Positions 8,665 to 17,228 are shown, numbered from the stretch's first letter. The stretch: 64,000 nucleotides of DNA from Slackia heliotrinireducens DSM 20476 (GCF_000023885.1 NC_013165.1:310001-374000); one strand, 5' to 3'. Notes: generated from the letters alone by a model not told the origin. Translations and numbers: made by a program.

Positions 8665-8798
8665 CTCCGTCCATCCGTGCGAAGCTGGTGGCGTTGAAGG
8701 ATTTCGAGTACGAAGACCCCGGTCTGGGCTATCCGAGGTGGAAGCTCGATGCGGTGAACCGCCTGAAGAACCGCATGATCGATGACATCCTTCTTTAA
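8665..8798 (+). pseudogene. C-terminal remnant of an unidentified gene
   Basis: The frame reads TPSIRAKLVALKDFEYEDPG then LGYPRWKLDAVNRLKNRMID and DILL before a stop. It looks like a real protein C-terminus, but it starts just inside the edge of the inverted-repeat element at 8375-8601 and has no start codon of its own. I cannot name the parent family. Confidence 0.3.
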
Positions 8799-9110
8799 GA
8801 AGGCACGCGATGCAACTTTGAGCATTTGTGCCATACGAGCCCGAGGCGCGTCACCCGCTCGCCAATGAAGTGCGGACTGCAAATTGTCGTTTGCGATGTG
8901 TTGTTATGCGCAGATAAGTCACAAAACCCAATCGAACGTCGTAAACGGCGCGGCCGCTTGCAAATGCAGGAAACCGCATGGGGAGTTTTCGGCGGAGAGA
9001 AAAGGTCGAATACGTACGACCTGCTAAAATAGGCAATCCGCCTGCTGGGCGTTCGGTATGGGGACGCCGAGCTGGCTGATGAAGGTAGAAAAAAGACCAA
9101 GGGGGTAAAA

Positions 9111-9284
9111 ATGGCAGCGAAGATCAATACTGACGAATGCGTCGGCTGCGGAGTGTGCGCCGATTCGTGCCCGAACGAGGCAATTGAGGTCGTTGACGGC
9201 GTGGCCGTCGTGAACGAGGCCGAATGCGTCGACTGCGGCGTCTGCGTCGACGAGTGCGCCGTGGAGGCTATTACCGTCGAGTAG
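9111..9284 (+). CDS. 2[4Fe-4S] ferredoxin, clostridial type
   Basis: A 57-residue low-potential electron carrier. Two cluster motifs are visible: CVGCGVCADSCP (residues 10-21) and CVDCGVCVDECA (39-50), each with CxxCxxCxxxC spacing. The second lacks the usual proline after the last cysteine. The two halves are internally similar, as in all bacterial ferredoxins of this class. The start ATG (MAAKINTDEC) follows a GGGGG run 5-10 bases upstream, and a strong terminator follows, so the gene is monocistronic. It likely serves flavin- or ferredoxin-linked redox enzymes in this anaerobe; no partner is adjacent. Confidence 0.95.
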   Translation: MAAKINTDECVGCGVCADSCPNEAIEVVDGVAVVNEAECVDCGVCVDECAVEAITVE

Positions 9285-9335
9285 CAGCTAGAAAAAGCAG
9301 GCAGGCCAATAGCCCATAAAGGCCGGCCATGCGCG

Positions 9336-9384
9336 AAACCCCCTGGCATATACGGTTTTCACCGGTTGTGCCAGGGGGTTTGTT
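9336..9384 (+). terminator. Rho-independent terminator of the ferredoxin gene
   Basis: AAACCCCCTGGCA (from 9336) pairs with TGCCAGGGGGTTT (to 9381), followed by GTTT. It lies about 50 bases past the ferredoxin stop and is a textbook stem with a T-tract. Confidence 0.9.
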
Positions 9385-9428
9385 TAAGCTGGCGAACGTC
9401 GGCCCGCAAACCGGTATCTCACACGTGT

Positions 9429-9584
9429 GCACGAAACTGAGAAGCGTACGGAAAGGGGCGACATCAAACGCGGTTTTGAATATCGCGACCTGGGGAAACC
9501 CTGACGGATGGGGTTTCGACGGGTGAAAGGTCGGTTGGTTTCGACCCGTTTCTGTGGGTGTCCGTACACTTCTCGGTTTCGTGC
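9429..9584. repeat. 156-bp MITE-like element, copy 1
   Basis: Terminal inverted repeats of 24 bp: GCACGAAACTGAGAAGCGTA at the left (9429-9452) and the reverse complement of GCACGAAACCGAGAAGTGTA at the right (9561-9584). The interior contains ATCGCGACCTGGGGAAAC. A second copy with the same arms, interior block and almost the same length lies at 21761-21918. No protein is encoded. Confidence 0.75.
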
Positions 9585-9657
9585 GCATGGGGTGCGGCGT
9601 TCGGCCGTCTGGGCGCCCGGTGGCAGAGTCCGAGCGCCCGTGTTCACGCCGACGCAG

Positions 9658-10605
9658 CTACTCGGCGTCGTCGGTGTAATCGTAGAAGCCCTTGCCGGCA
9701 AGCAGGCCGGTCTCGCCTCGGTCGATCTTCTCCTTCAGCTTCTGGGCCAGGCGGTATTTCACGTGCTCGGGATTGTGTGCGTCGGGGTTCGACTGCAGCA
9801 CGGCGTAAATGGTGGGCAGGCTTACCGTGTCCAGAATGCGGAACGGACCGCGGGGCGCGTCGAGTGCCAGGCACCACACCTTGTCGATGGTTTGCGGGTC
9901 GGCCACGTCATCGGCCCACAGGTTCTCAGCGGCGCCGAACCACGGCAAAAGCAGGCTGTTCAGCAGGTAGCCGAACTGTTCCCTATGCAGGCAGATCGGA
10001 ATCATGCGGATGGACTCGGCGAAGGTCACCACGGCGTCGTAGGTCTCCTGGCTGGTGCCGGGGTGGTTCATGGCCTCGGCGGTGTTGCCGCGGTAGATGT
10101 CGTTGGCGAAATGCAGCGCCATGAACTTCTCGGGGCGGCCGGTGGCTTCGGCAAACAGGCTGGGCAGCAGGTACGAGCTGTTGGTCACGACCAGGGTCTT
10201 TTCGGGAAGCAGCGGTGCCAGCATATTATAGAAGTCGGTTTTCTGGTCCTTGCTCTCGATGACGGCTTCGATCACCAGGTCGGCGTCGGCCACGGCCTCG
10301 GCAAGATCGGTGGTCAATCTGATGCCGGCAAGCGCCGGAGCCACTTTCGCTTTCAGGGCGTCCAGCTCTTCGGGGGCGGCGCCTTCGTCGGAAAGGCCGC
10401 GGGCGCGCACGCTCGGGTCCGCTTTTGTGGCCTCCAGGACGTCCTCGTAGGTTTTGGCGTAGCGCTCGAGCCGGACCTTCGCACGCTCCAGCGAAGCGTC
10501 CGTGCGTCCCCAAACGGTGACGTTCAATCCGCAGTACGCAGACTGCAGGGCAATTTGGCTGCCCAGCACCCCGCCGCCGGCGACGGTTACGTTTTTGATG
10601 GCCAT
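9658..10605 (-). CDS. 3-hydroxyacyl-CoA dehydrogenase family protein
   Basis: A 315-residue NAD(P)-dependent dehydrogenase of the 3-hydroxyacyl-CoA dehydrogenase family, oxidising a 3-hydroxyacyl-CoA to the 3-oxo form or the reverse. The Rossmann start VTVAGGGVLGSQIALQSAY is at residues 6-24, with a further beta-strand DADLVIEAVIES near 107 and NSSYLL near 135. The C-terminal dimerisation domain (FGYLLNSLLLPWFGAAENL) follows. Start ATG lies behind AAAGGAGCAGGT. It sits on the left side of a LuxR regulator that is divergent from the acyl-CoA dehydrogenase/ETF genes, so it probably works on the same acyl-CoA pathway. The substrate chain length is unknown. Confidence 0.85.
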   Translation of the reverse strand: MAIKNVTVAGGGVLGSQIALQSAYCGLNVTVWGRTDASLERAKVRLERYAKTYEDVLEATKADPSVRARGLSDEGAAPEELDALKAKVAPALAGIRLTTDLAEAVADADLVIEAVIESKDQKTDFYNMLAPLLPEKTLVVTNSSYLLPSLFAEATGRPEKFMALHFANDIYRGNTAEAMNHPGTSQETYDAVVTFAESIRMIPICLHREQFGYLLNSLLLPWFGAAENLWADDVADPQTIDKVWCLALDAPRGPFRILDTVSLPTIYAVLQSNPDAHNPEHVKYRLAQKLKEKIDRGETGLLAGKGFYDYTDDAE

Positions 10606-10786
10606 ACCTGCTCCTTTCTTTTGTAGATGTGCCCTTCGGGTCACGGTGAGGCCACCTTACGAGCCGCAGGAGAAGGCGACAATCCGCGCAATGGTTTGAT
10701 TTTCGAAACAGGGCATGCACGTAAGGTCGCATGGGGACGGGCGGGGTCAACAAAAGGAAAGAACAGGCGTTTGAACAGGGAATACG

Positions 10787-12304
10787 TCAGACCAGCGGCG
10801 GGGTGCCCTTCTGCTCCAAATTGACGATTCGTTTCAGCTCGTAGCGACGGGTGACGCCCATCTTCCGATAGATATGGTTGATGTGGGTCTTCACGGTGCC
10901 GGGCGAAATGAACAGCTTGTCGGCGACTTCCTGAATGCTGTTGCCCTGCATGATGTGCACCAGCACCTCTTCCTCACGGTTGGAAAGTCCGTACTCGCCG
11001 GCCACGTCGGCGCAGCGGCGGTTGACCGCCTCGTGGAATATGACCACGCTGACCTCCATGTCGCGGGGGTCGGGGTCGCGCATGCGGTCGGCCACGGTGG
11101 GGGAGACGTCACCATCGGACTTGGTGCGGTCGGAGAATTCGAACAAAAACCCGCCGTCCTCGGGCGTAAACGCGGTATACAGCACGAACAGGCAGGTCAT
11201 AGCGGCAACAAGCGCCATGGCGAAGAAGCTCGAGCCTGCGGCGGCATCCATGACGGTTTTTCCCACGACGCGTCCTGCGGCCGAGCTGATCATGGTACAG
11301 CTGAAGGCGAAGCCGCCCAAGCGCACCACGGACGTCTCGAAACGGTTGGCGGTTTCGCACAGCGTGACCACCAACAGCAGCAGCTCGATGGAAAACGCCG
11401 TGGAAACCAGCACGCCGCCCAATGCCGTGCTGAATCCCAATGCCATAAGCCCGAAAACCATGACGGGTTGCGACAGGCGGTACAGAAAACGGATCGAAAG
11501 CCGTTTCGGGCGCAGGGCCAAAAGCATTGTGACCACCAGGCCCACGATGCCGAATCCGACGGCCCAGTAATACAGCTTGCCGAACCCTGCGTCCACAACG
11601 CCGAACACGAACCCGAACAAGGCCGACGTCATGATGGCGGCCTTCAGGATGCCGAACAGCTCGGAGGTGCGCCACGGGAAGCGGGGCGAATCCACGTTGA
11701 GCTGCAGCTTGCCGATCCGTTTGTCCATATCCTTAAACCGGCCGTTTTCGGAAATGACGTTCATGCCGTGCAGGAACCCCAGATAGGAAAGGACGGGAAG
11801 CAGGGCGGCGGCGAACACCTGCAGCACATCGGGCAGAACGAAGGCCGCATAGCACACGGCGGGGACAAGCAGCATGGCCGCCCCGAAGCAGAATCCGGCG
11901 CAGCGGGTTTGCGCGTAGCCGAACAGTTCGCACCAATACAGAAGGAACCATCCGTACTGCACGCCCACCAGCAGCGAACCGGCAAGGCTCAAGAACGCGG
12001 CGAACCCGGGAGCCGCGTATGAGAATCCGGCAAGAAAAACGCCCACCACGGCCAGCGTCAGAAACGTGATGTTGTTCGACGGTCGCAGCGGCACCAGCAT
12101 GCGCGAGAAGAACACGGCCAGGACCATGAATCCGGCGTAGCTGGCGATAAGTGCCAGCCGGTTCGCGAAAAAGACCAGGTCGGTGGCGCTTGCATTGCCA
12201 ACGACCTGGAAGTACACGAACCCCCAGGAAAGGTATGCGGCAAGTCCGCCGATGACGACGGCAAGGGACCGTTTCGGATAGATGCCTTGGGGATGATTCG
12301 TCAT
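10787..12304 (-). CDS. Membrane-anchored LuxR-family transcriptional regulator
   Basis: A 505-residue protein with about twelve hydrophobic helices over residues 10-395 and a C-terminal LuxR/NarL winged helix-turn-helix (LSNREEEVLVHIMQGNSIQE, then VADKLFISPGTVKTHINHIY) near residues 435-485. This fusion of a transporter-like membrane domain to a LuxR DNA-binding domain is expanded in Eggerthella and relatives, where members respond to small molecules used as substrates or electron acceptors. Start ATG follows AAGGAGGAACC. It is divergent from the acyl-CoA dehydrogenase operon and is the obvious candidate regulator of it. The ligand is unknown. Confidence 0.9.
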   Translation of the reverse strand: MTNHPQGIYPKRSLAVVIGGLAAYLSWGFVYFQVVGNASATDLVFFANRLALIASYAGFMVLAVFFSRMLVPLRPSNNITFLTLAVVGVFLAGFSYAAPGFAAFLSLAGSLLVGVQYGWFLLYWCELFGYAQTRCAGFCFGAAMLLVPAVCYAAFVLPDVLQVFAAALLPVLSYLGFLHGMNVISENGRFKDMDKRIGKLQLNVDSPRFPWRTSELFGILKAAIMTSALFGFVFGVVDAGFGKLYYWAVGFGIVGLVVTMLLALRPKRLSIRFLYRLSQPVMVFGLMALGFSTALGGVLVSTAFSIELLLLVVTLCETANRFETSVVRLGGFAFSCTMISSAAGRVVGKTVMDAAAGSSFFAMALVAAMTCLFVLYTAFTPEDGGFLFEFSDRTKSDGDVSPTVADRMRDPDPRDMEVSVVIFHEAVNRRCADVAGEYGLSNREEEVLVHIMQGNSIQEVADKLFISPGTVKTHINHIYRKMGVTRRYELKRIVNLEQKGTPPLV

Positions 12305-12666
12305 GGTTCCTCCTTGGCGTAGCGGGGTGGAATCGATGGCGGGTCTCGTTGGGGCGGGTCGGCTTGAAAGGGTTTGCGGCAGACGGCCGCATGTCGGCGG
12401 GCACGGGGCGGCTGGCGGATTGCGTCGCAACATCGGCGGGCCGGTCGGACTCGCCTTCGCCTGTGCCCGGCGTCATTGTACCCCATGTGCGCGACGGACG
12501 TTTTCGCCACTATGGTTGATGGGTCCCAAACACCTATAACCTTTGGTTAGATTTACGGTTTTTCGAATCAAACCCGTTCGGGATTGTCCGTTTCCCCCGC
12601 GGTCCGTATCGTTCGGGCCGCAAGTTTGGGCCGCAAAGGGCGCCCAATGGATGAAAGGAAGGGGAC
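12305..12666. promoter_or_regulatory. Divergent promoter region between luxR-type gene and acyl-CoA dehydrogenase
   Basis: These 362 bases must carry both promoters. The part 12520-12600 is locally AT-rich and holds the dyad at 12537-12549. I see no riboswitch or coding sequence. Confidence 0.55.
12537..12549. promoter_or_regulatory. Candidate operator dyad TAACC-TTT-GGTTA
   Basis: A perfect 5-bp inverted repeat with a 3-base centre in the AT-rich part of the divergent promoter region, 118 bases before the acyl-CoA dehydrogenase start. It is a plausible LuxR-type binding site by position and form; nothing else supports it. Confidence 0.3.
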
Positions 12667-13827
12667 ATGAGTCATTTCCTGACCGAGGACCAGAAGCTGA
12701 TCGTCCAATCCGTCCGTGAGTGGTGCGCGTCGTCGCGCACGCAGGAGCTGGCGGCAGCGTGCCGTGCCAGCGGGCAATTCTCTCGCGAGCTGTGGGAGCA
12801 CATGGCCGAGCAGGGCTATGTGGGTGCCACCATTCCGGAGGAGTACGGCGGGCTCGGCTACGACCAGACCACGTTCTTCCTGATTGCCGAGGAGCTGGGT
12901 AAGAACGCGTTCCCGCTGATGGGGGCCTTGACCGGCCACTGTTTGGGGCTGCTTCCCATCGAGTATTGGGGAACCGACGAGGTGAAGGCGAAGTATCTGC
13001 CGCGCATCGCCGCAGGCGAGATTCTGCTGTGCGGCTCGGTGACCGACCCGGCCGGTCTTACCAACTTCCCCGAGTGGGGCCTGCAGGAGGAGAAGGTGGA
13101 CGGCGGCTGGAAGTTGAACGGCACCAAGGTGCTGGGCACGAACGTCCAGAACGCCGACGTGAAAGTGGTGTTCGGCCGCCCGGGCCCCAACCGCAAGCAC
13201 ATGTTCGACCACGTGTACCTGGTGGAAAAGGATTGGGATGGCGTGAATCCCGGCGAGCAGGAGCGCAAGCTGGTTCCCGACGCGTCCGACTGGGGCACGC
13301 TGAACCTGAATGACGTGTTCGTGCCCGACCTGAACCGCATCGACGACAACGGCACGGGCGACGACTGGTTCGGCCTGAGCTTCATGCAGCTGGCACTGTC
13401 GGGCCTGGCCATGGGGCTGGGATGCTTCAAGATGGCCATGGGCTTCACCATGCAGCGCTCGCGCTACGGCCGTCCGCTGATCAGCCTGCAGTCCGTCAGC
13501 CACAAGATTGCCGACATGGCCATCCGCAACGAGATCAACCGCTGCCTGGTGTACACGGGCACGCGCCTGTGGGACGAAGGCCGCGGCGACGAGTGCTTCC
13601 GCATTGGCGCCATGGCGAAGGCGTACGTGACCGAAGAGACCAACAAGACCGCCCACGATGCGGTTCTGCTGCACGGCGGCGTGGGCTACACCATTCCCGC
13701 CATCGTCGGTCTGCTGTACGCCAGCTCCATCCAGCTTGAGCTGGCCGAAATGCCAGGCGACGTGCATCGCGACATCATCATGGAGACCTACGGCGTCAAG
13801 CCTGGTTGGAAGAACGGCCAGGACTAA
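12667..13827 (+). CDS. Acyl-CoA dehydrogenase
   Basis: A 386-residue FAD-dependent acyl-CoA dehydrogenase introducing a trans-2 double bond into an acyl-CoA and passing electrons to ETF. The N-terminal helical domain (LTEDQKLIVQSVREWCAS), the middle beta-barrel with CGSVTDPAGLTN near residue 120, and the C-terminal helical domain (QRSRYGRPLISLQSVSHKIA, near 260) are in order. Length is typical. Start ATG follows GAAAGGAAGGGGAC. The gene is first of a rightward operon with etfB (36-base gap) and etfA, so the redox partner is encoded directly downstream. The exact substrate is not readable. Confidence 0.93.
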   Translation: MSHFLTEDQKLIVQSVREWCASSRTQELAAACRASGQFSRELWEHMAEQGYVGATIPEEYGGLGYDQTTFFLIAEELGKNAFPLMGALTGHCLGLLPIEYWGTDEVKAKYLPRIAAGEILLCGSVTDPAGLTNFPEWGLQEEKVDGGWKLNGTKVLGTNVQNADVKVVFGRPGPNRKHMFDHVYLVEKDWDGVNPGEQERKLVPDASDWGTLNLNDVFVPDLNRIDDNGTGDDWFGLSFMQLALSGLAMGLGCFKMAMGFTMQRSRYGRPLISLQSVSHKIADMAIRNEINRCLVYTGTRLWDEGRGDECFRIGAMAKAYVTEETNKTAHDAVLLHGGVGYTIPAIVGLLYASSIQLELAEMPGDVHRDIIMETYGVKPGWKNGQD

Positions 13828-13863
13828 CGCAGACGTCGGCGTCGGAAACGAAAGGAGGGCGGT

Positions 13864-14634
13864 ATGCCGGCAATCGTGGCATGTTACAAGTGGGTGCCGG
13901 ACGAAGAGGGGATCCGCATCGGCGACGACCGGTCGGTGGACATCTCGCGCGCCCGCTGGGAAATCGGCAGCTTCGACCGCAGCGCCATAGAGGCGGCCGT
14001 GCAGGCGACCGAGGCTTCGGGCTGGACGCCCGTGACGCTGACATACGGTGGCGAAGGTGTCGAGAAATCCCTGAAGGACGCCTTGTCCCGCGGCCCGGAG
14101 AAGGGCTACTGGGTGGCTTCCGACCAGCAGGATCAAGCCGACGGGCGCGCGACGTCCAAGGTGCTGGCTGCCGCCGCGCACACGCTGGATGACGTGCGGT
14201 TGGTGGTGTGCGCCGAGGGCGCAAGCGACACCTACGCCCGCCAGGTGGGGCCGCGTTTGGGCGTTTGCCTGGGGTGGCCGGCGGTCACGTCGGTCCTCAG
14301 CTTCGAGCTGGGTGAGGACAGCGCAACCGTGGTGCGCAAGCTGGAAGACACGCTGCAGACCGTGGAGGTGCAGCTGCCTTGCGTGCTGTGCGTGCTGCCC
14401 GAAGGTTTCGAACCGCGGGTTCCCGGGTTGAAGGCGATTATGGCTGCCAACCGGAAGCCCAAGGAGCGCATCGATGCGGCCGACCTGGGAGCAGACGAGG
14501 CCCCGCTTGCGGAGCGCGTGAGCCTGGAAGGCTTCGCAATGGCCAGAAAGAACCTGGTCATAGCCGAAGACGACCCGGCCGTTGCCGCCCGTGAGCTGGT
14601 GGCTGCCCTACATAAGGAGGGGGTGCTGTCATGA
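13864..14634 (+). CDS. etfB: Electron transfer flavoprotein, beta subunit
   Basis: A 256-residue FixA/EtfB-type subunit. The N-terminus MPAIVACYKWVPDEEGIRI matches the family's nucleotide-binding start, and the late segment VLPEGFEPRVPGLKAIMAAN with RKP (near residues 178-200) is the conserved ETF-beta signature. It forms a heterodimer with the next gene product and takes electrons from the upstream acyl-CoA dehydrogenase. Start ATG follows CGAAAGGAGGGCGGT. Its stop overlaps the etfA start (ATGA), which implies translational coupling. Confidence 0.93.
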   Translation: MPAIVACYKWVPDEEGIRIGDDRSVDISRARWEIGSFDRSAIEAAVQATEASGWTPVTLTYGGEGVEKSLKDALSRGPEKGYWVASDQQDQADGRATSKVLAAAAHTLDDVRLVVCAEGASDTYARQVGPRLGVCLGWPAVTSVLSFELGEDSATVVRKLEDTLQTVEVQLPCVLCVLPEGFEPRVPGLKAIMAANRKPKERIDAADLGADEAPLAERVSLEGFAMARKNLVIAEDDPAVAARELVAALHKEGVLS

Positions 14635-15539
14635 GTGTGGCATTCGTGTACGCCGATAAACCGTCGGCGGCCGCCGAGCTGATCGGCATCGGTAAGCGCG
14701 GCGGGTTTAAGACCTTCGCGCTGGCCTTTTCGGAAGAGCAGGCGCAGGCCCTGTCGGATTGCGGCGCCGATGGCATAGTTGCGGCCGAAGGGGCTGCCAG
14801 ACCCGTCGAATGCAGTGCGCAGGGCGTGGCTGAGCTGCTGCGGCAGCGCGGGGCCGACGTGTTTTTGGTGGGTGCAAGCGCCCAAGGGCGTTCGCTCGCA
14901 GCGCTTGCGGCGGCTCACCTGGATTGCGCCATGTCCAGCGACGTGGCATCCGTGGAGCTGGACGGCACCTTTGCAACCGTCACCCGAGCCATGTACGGCG
15001 GTGCGGTGGTGGAGACCGCCCGGCTGCCCTATCCGGCGGTCGTCACCGTTTCGGCGGGGGCGGGCGTGCCGGTTGCGGGGTGCTCCCCGGTGGAGCATGT
15101 GCGGCTGGAAAGCGACGATCGCGTTCGGCTGCTGGACGAAACCCCTGTTGAGAAAAGCGGTGCCGACCTGCACGCCGCGAAGGTGATCGTTGCGGTGGGC
15201 ATGGGCGTGCGCGAGCAGGCCGACATGGCCATGATCGAGGCGCTGGCCGAACGGCTGGGTGCGGGGATCGGCTGCACGCGCGGCATAGCCGAATCGCGGC
15301 GATGGCTTCCCGTGGAACAGTACGTGGGGCTGTCGGGCGAGGACGTGGCTCCCGATCTGTACCTTGCCATAGGCGTATCGGGCCAGGTCCAGCACGTGGC
15401 CGGCGTGCGCGGCGCCAAGATTATCGCCGCGGTGAACTCCGATGCGAACGCGCCCATATTCCGCGCGGCGGACTATGGCGTAGTCGGCGATTTGTACAGC
15501 GTGGTGCCTGCGCTGATCGATGCGGCTGCGGGCCTGTAG
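14631..15539 (+). CDS. etfA: Electron transfer flavoprotein, alpha subunit
   Basis: A 302-residue FixB/EtfA subunit carrying the FAD site. The C-terminal FAD domain shows the family pattern GVSGQVQHVAGVRGAKIIAA near residue 246 and NSDANAPIFRAADYGVVGDL near 266-285. The N-terminal part is a Rossmann-like domain. The start overlaps the etfB stop by 4 bases. The dimer would pass electrons from acyl-CoA oxidation to a quinone reductase or another acceptor; no such gene is adjacent. Four copies of a 20-bp semi-palindrome follow the stop. Confidence 0.93.
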   Translation: MSVAFVYADKPSAAAELIGIGKRGGFKTFALAFSEEQAQALSDCGADGIVAAEGAARPVECSAQGVAELLRQRGADVFLVGASAQGRSLAALAAAHLDCAMSSDVASVELDGTFATVTRAMYGGAVVETARLPYPAVVTVSAGAGVPVAGCSPVEHVRLESDDRVRLLDETPVEKSGADLHAAKVIVAVGMGVREQADMAMIEALAERLGAGIGCTRGIAESRRWLPVEQYVGLSGEDVAPDLYLAIGVSGQVQHVAGVRGAKIIAAVNSDANAPIFRAADYGVVGDLYSVVPALIDAAAGL

Positions 15540-15547
15540 GCGAATAG

Positions 15548-15699
15548 ATGTGAGCTATAGGGCACAATTTCCGAAACTTATATATGTGAGCTATAGGGCA
15601 CATTGCGGCTTGCAGACCGAAGTTTCGGACGTACGACCCAACCTCGATGTGAGCTATAGGGCACATTTCAGGATGACAGATGTGAGCTATAGGGCACAT
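15548..15699. repeat. Four direct copies of ATGTGAGCTATAGGGCACAT
   Basis: Copies lie at 15548-15567 (last base differs), 15584-15603, 15647-15666 and 15680-15699, all in one orientation, with start-to-start spacings of 36, 63 and 33. Each copy is a semi-palindrome (ATGTG..CTATAG..CACAT). The asymmetric inner bases are kept in all copies. A fifth copy, inverted, lies at 59327-59346. Position between etfA and the acetoacetate-decarboxylase-like gene suggests operators or a dispersed repeat. Confidence 0.85.
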
Positions 15700-15791
15700 T
15701 TTCGCCCAAAGCTCGAAAAAACAAAGCACATAGCGTCAGGCGAAAGGACGCCTTCGACGCTGGATCATGCGAAAGGAAAGGAGGCCGGATC

Positions 15792-16622
15792 ATGGCCGAA
15801 ATCAGCTTCAAGAAGACCCCCGAGGAAATTGCTTATTTCAAGAACAACCCCATCGTCATGGGTGACGAGGAGGGCCTGTATTTCGCCTACATTACCGACC
15901 CTGAGGCCCTGGCGAACGCCCTGCCCGCGGGCATGGAGATCGTGTCGCCGGTCGTGTTCGGGTACGTGACGCACATCAGGAAGCCGTCGTTCTGCATCGA
16001 CTATCTTGAGGCCGCGATCATGACCATCGGCAGCTTCGACGGGCAGCCGGGCGTGTACCCGCTGGCGTTTCTGCTGGACAAGGGCGACACCGGCACCTTC
16101 TTGGGTCGCGACATCCTGTCCATCCCGAAGAAGACCGCCGACTCCATCGTGCTGAACCGCAGCGGCGACGAAATTACCGCCAAGGTGACCCGTTTGGGCG
16201 TCGACGTGCTGGACATCACGGCGCAGATCGGGGATTTCAACGACCCCATGTGCGCGCAGGTGTTTGCGGCCCGTGAGCCGGGGGCCGAGGTGCCGGGCTT
16301 GAACTACTTCTACAAATACGACGTTGACCTGGGTTCCGACGGCAAGGTGCACATCGGCGGCGTGCGCCTGCTGGCGTGTCCCATCACCATGACCTACCAC
16401 TCGTGGGAAAACGCGTCCGTCAACGTGGGCCTGGGCGCCTCGGAAGACGACCCGTGGGCGGCGCTGCCGGTTTTGAAGCCGCTGGGCGGTGGCTGGACCA
16501 ATTTCGACTGCCGTATGGACGGAGTGGCCAAGGTGGTCGCCATCGACGGCGATGCGGCTGAAGACGTTATCGCCAAGAACTTCGCTGCGCGTTACGACCG
16601 ATTCGCCATGAACGCCAAGTAG
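15792..16622 (+). CDS. Acetoacetate decarboxylase family protein
   Basis: A 276-residue member of the acetoacetate decarboxylase fold. The active-site region GRDILSIPKKTADS near residue 110-123 carries the paired lysines of true decarboxylases (Schiff-base lysine plus neighbour), so a decarboxylase, aldolase-dehydratase or hydrolase reaction on a beta-keto acid or its relatives is plausible. The start ATG (MAEISFKKTPEE) follows GAAAGGAAAGGAGGCC. It is downstream of the ETF operon, separated by the four-copy repeat array, and 15 bases upstream of a small membrane protein gene. The acid chain of the substrate is unknown. Confidence 0.82.
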   Translation: MAEISFKKTPEEIAYFKNNPIVMGDEEGLYFAYITDPEALANALPAGMEIVSPVVFGYVTHIRKPSFCIDYLEAAIMTIGSFDGQPGVYPLAFLLDKGDTGTFLGRDILSIPKKTADSIVLNRSGDEITAKVTRLGVDVLDITAQIGDFNDPMCAQVFAAREPGAEVPGLNYFYKYDVDLGSDGKVHIGGVRLLACPITMTYHSWENASVNVGLGASEDDPWAALPVLKPLGGGWTNFDCRMDGVAKVVAIDGDAAEDVIAKNFAARYDRFAMNAK

Positions 16623-16637
16623 GAAGGGGTGCACGGT

Positions 16638-17147
16638 ATGAAATTCGGGAAGGCTTTGCTCATTTCGTTCATCGTTATCGTGATTCTGGTCGTGATCATC
16701 GTCGGCATAAACGCCGCGGGGCTTATGGTCACATGGCCGATTCTGTTCTGCGGGTATTACTTCTGCAATCCAGGCAACATGGACCTGAACAGGGTCCCCG
16801 GCCTGGCCATCTGGGGCGCCGTCGGCTTGGCCGCCGGCCTGTTCGAACCTTATCTGGGCGCGGCGTTCGGCGAGCTTGAGGCCTTGCTGGGCCTGCTGGT
16901 GGCCGCGATGGTCGTTATCGCGCTGGGCATGACGGGCGGTCTGCCATGGGCCGAAAGCCACTTCATGCTGCTGATGCTGACGGTGGCCACGGGCGGCACG
17001 CACCTGATGACGGTGCAGGACATGCCGCAGATTTGGGTCAGCTATGCGGTGGGCATTTTGATCATGGCGCTGATCGGACTTACCAAGAACGCCATTGTGG
17101 CCCGCGGGAAGAAGAAGGCCGCCGTTGCGGAAGGAGAGTCGCAGTAG
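16638..17147 (+). CDS. Small membrane protein of unknown function
   Basis: A 169-residue protein with about five hydrophobic helices and a basic C-terminal tail (ARGKKKAAVAEGES). The start chosen is the ATG of MKFGKALLIS with AAGGGGT upstream; a GTG three codons earlier is possible. It follows the acetoacetate-decarboxylase-like gene by 15 bases and shares its terminator, so the two are an operon. A role in uptake or sensing for the acyl-CoA pathway is possible but not shown. Confidence 0.7.
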   Translation: MKFGKALLISFIVIVILVVIIVGINAAGLMVTWPILFCGYYFCNPGNMDLNRVPGLAIWGAVGLAAGLFEPYLGAAFGELEALLGLLVAAMVVIALGMTGGLPWAESHFMLLMLTVATGGTHLMTVQDMPQIWVSYAVGILIMALIGLTKNAIVARGKKKAAVAEGESQ

Positions 17148-17188
17148 CTTCCGACGCAGGCCGGGCTTCGTAACATAGTGCGCGTAAC

Positions 17189-17228
17189 CGCCGGCAGGGC
17201 AGGCCGAACAAGGTCCGCCCTGCCGGCG
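17189..17228 (+). terminator. Terminator after the acetoacetate-decarboxylase-like operon
   Basis: CGCCGGCAGGGC (17189-17200) pairs perfectly with GCCCTGCCGGCG (17217-17228), 42 bases past the stop; ATTT follows. Confidence 0.75.

Larger units (their letters stand above)
8176..9110. other. Long intergenic region (935 bp) with repeats and a gene remnant
   Basis: From left to right it holds the leader of the AAA+ operon, a GGGACAAAGG-type palindrome (8342-8372), a 227-bp inverted-repeat element (8375-8601), a short C-terminal gene remnant (8665-8798) and the leader of the ferredoxin gene. The stretch 8800-9060 shows nothing I recognise. Confidence 0.6.

Noticed and set aside
10874-12022. 382-codon plus-strand frame opposite the LuxR-type gene
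   Set aside because: It is the antisense of a strongly supported membrane regulator; the H/Q/E-rich sequence reflects complementary codons.
15548-15699. CRISPR array
   Set aside because: The repeats are only 20 bp, the gaps between them are 16, 43 and 13 bases, no cas genes are present, and a lone copy lies far away.
15765-17003. 412-codon minus-strand frame
   Set aside because: It covers the acetoacetate-decarboxylase-like gene and the membrane protein gene in antisense and has no family character.
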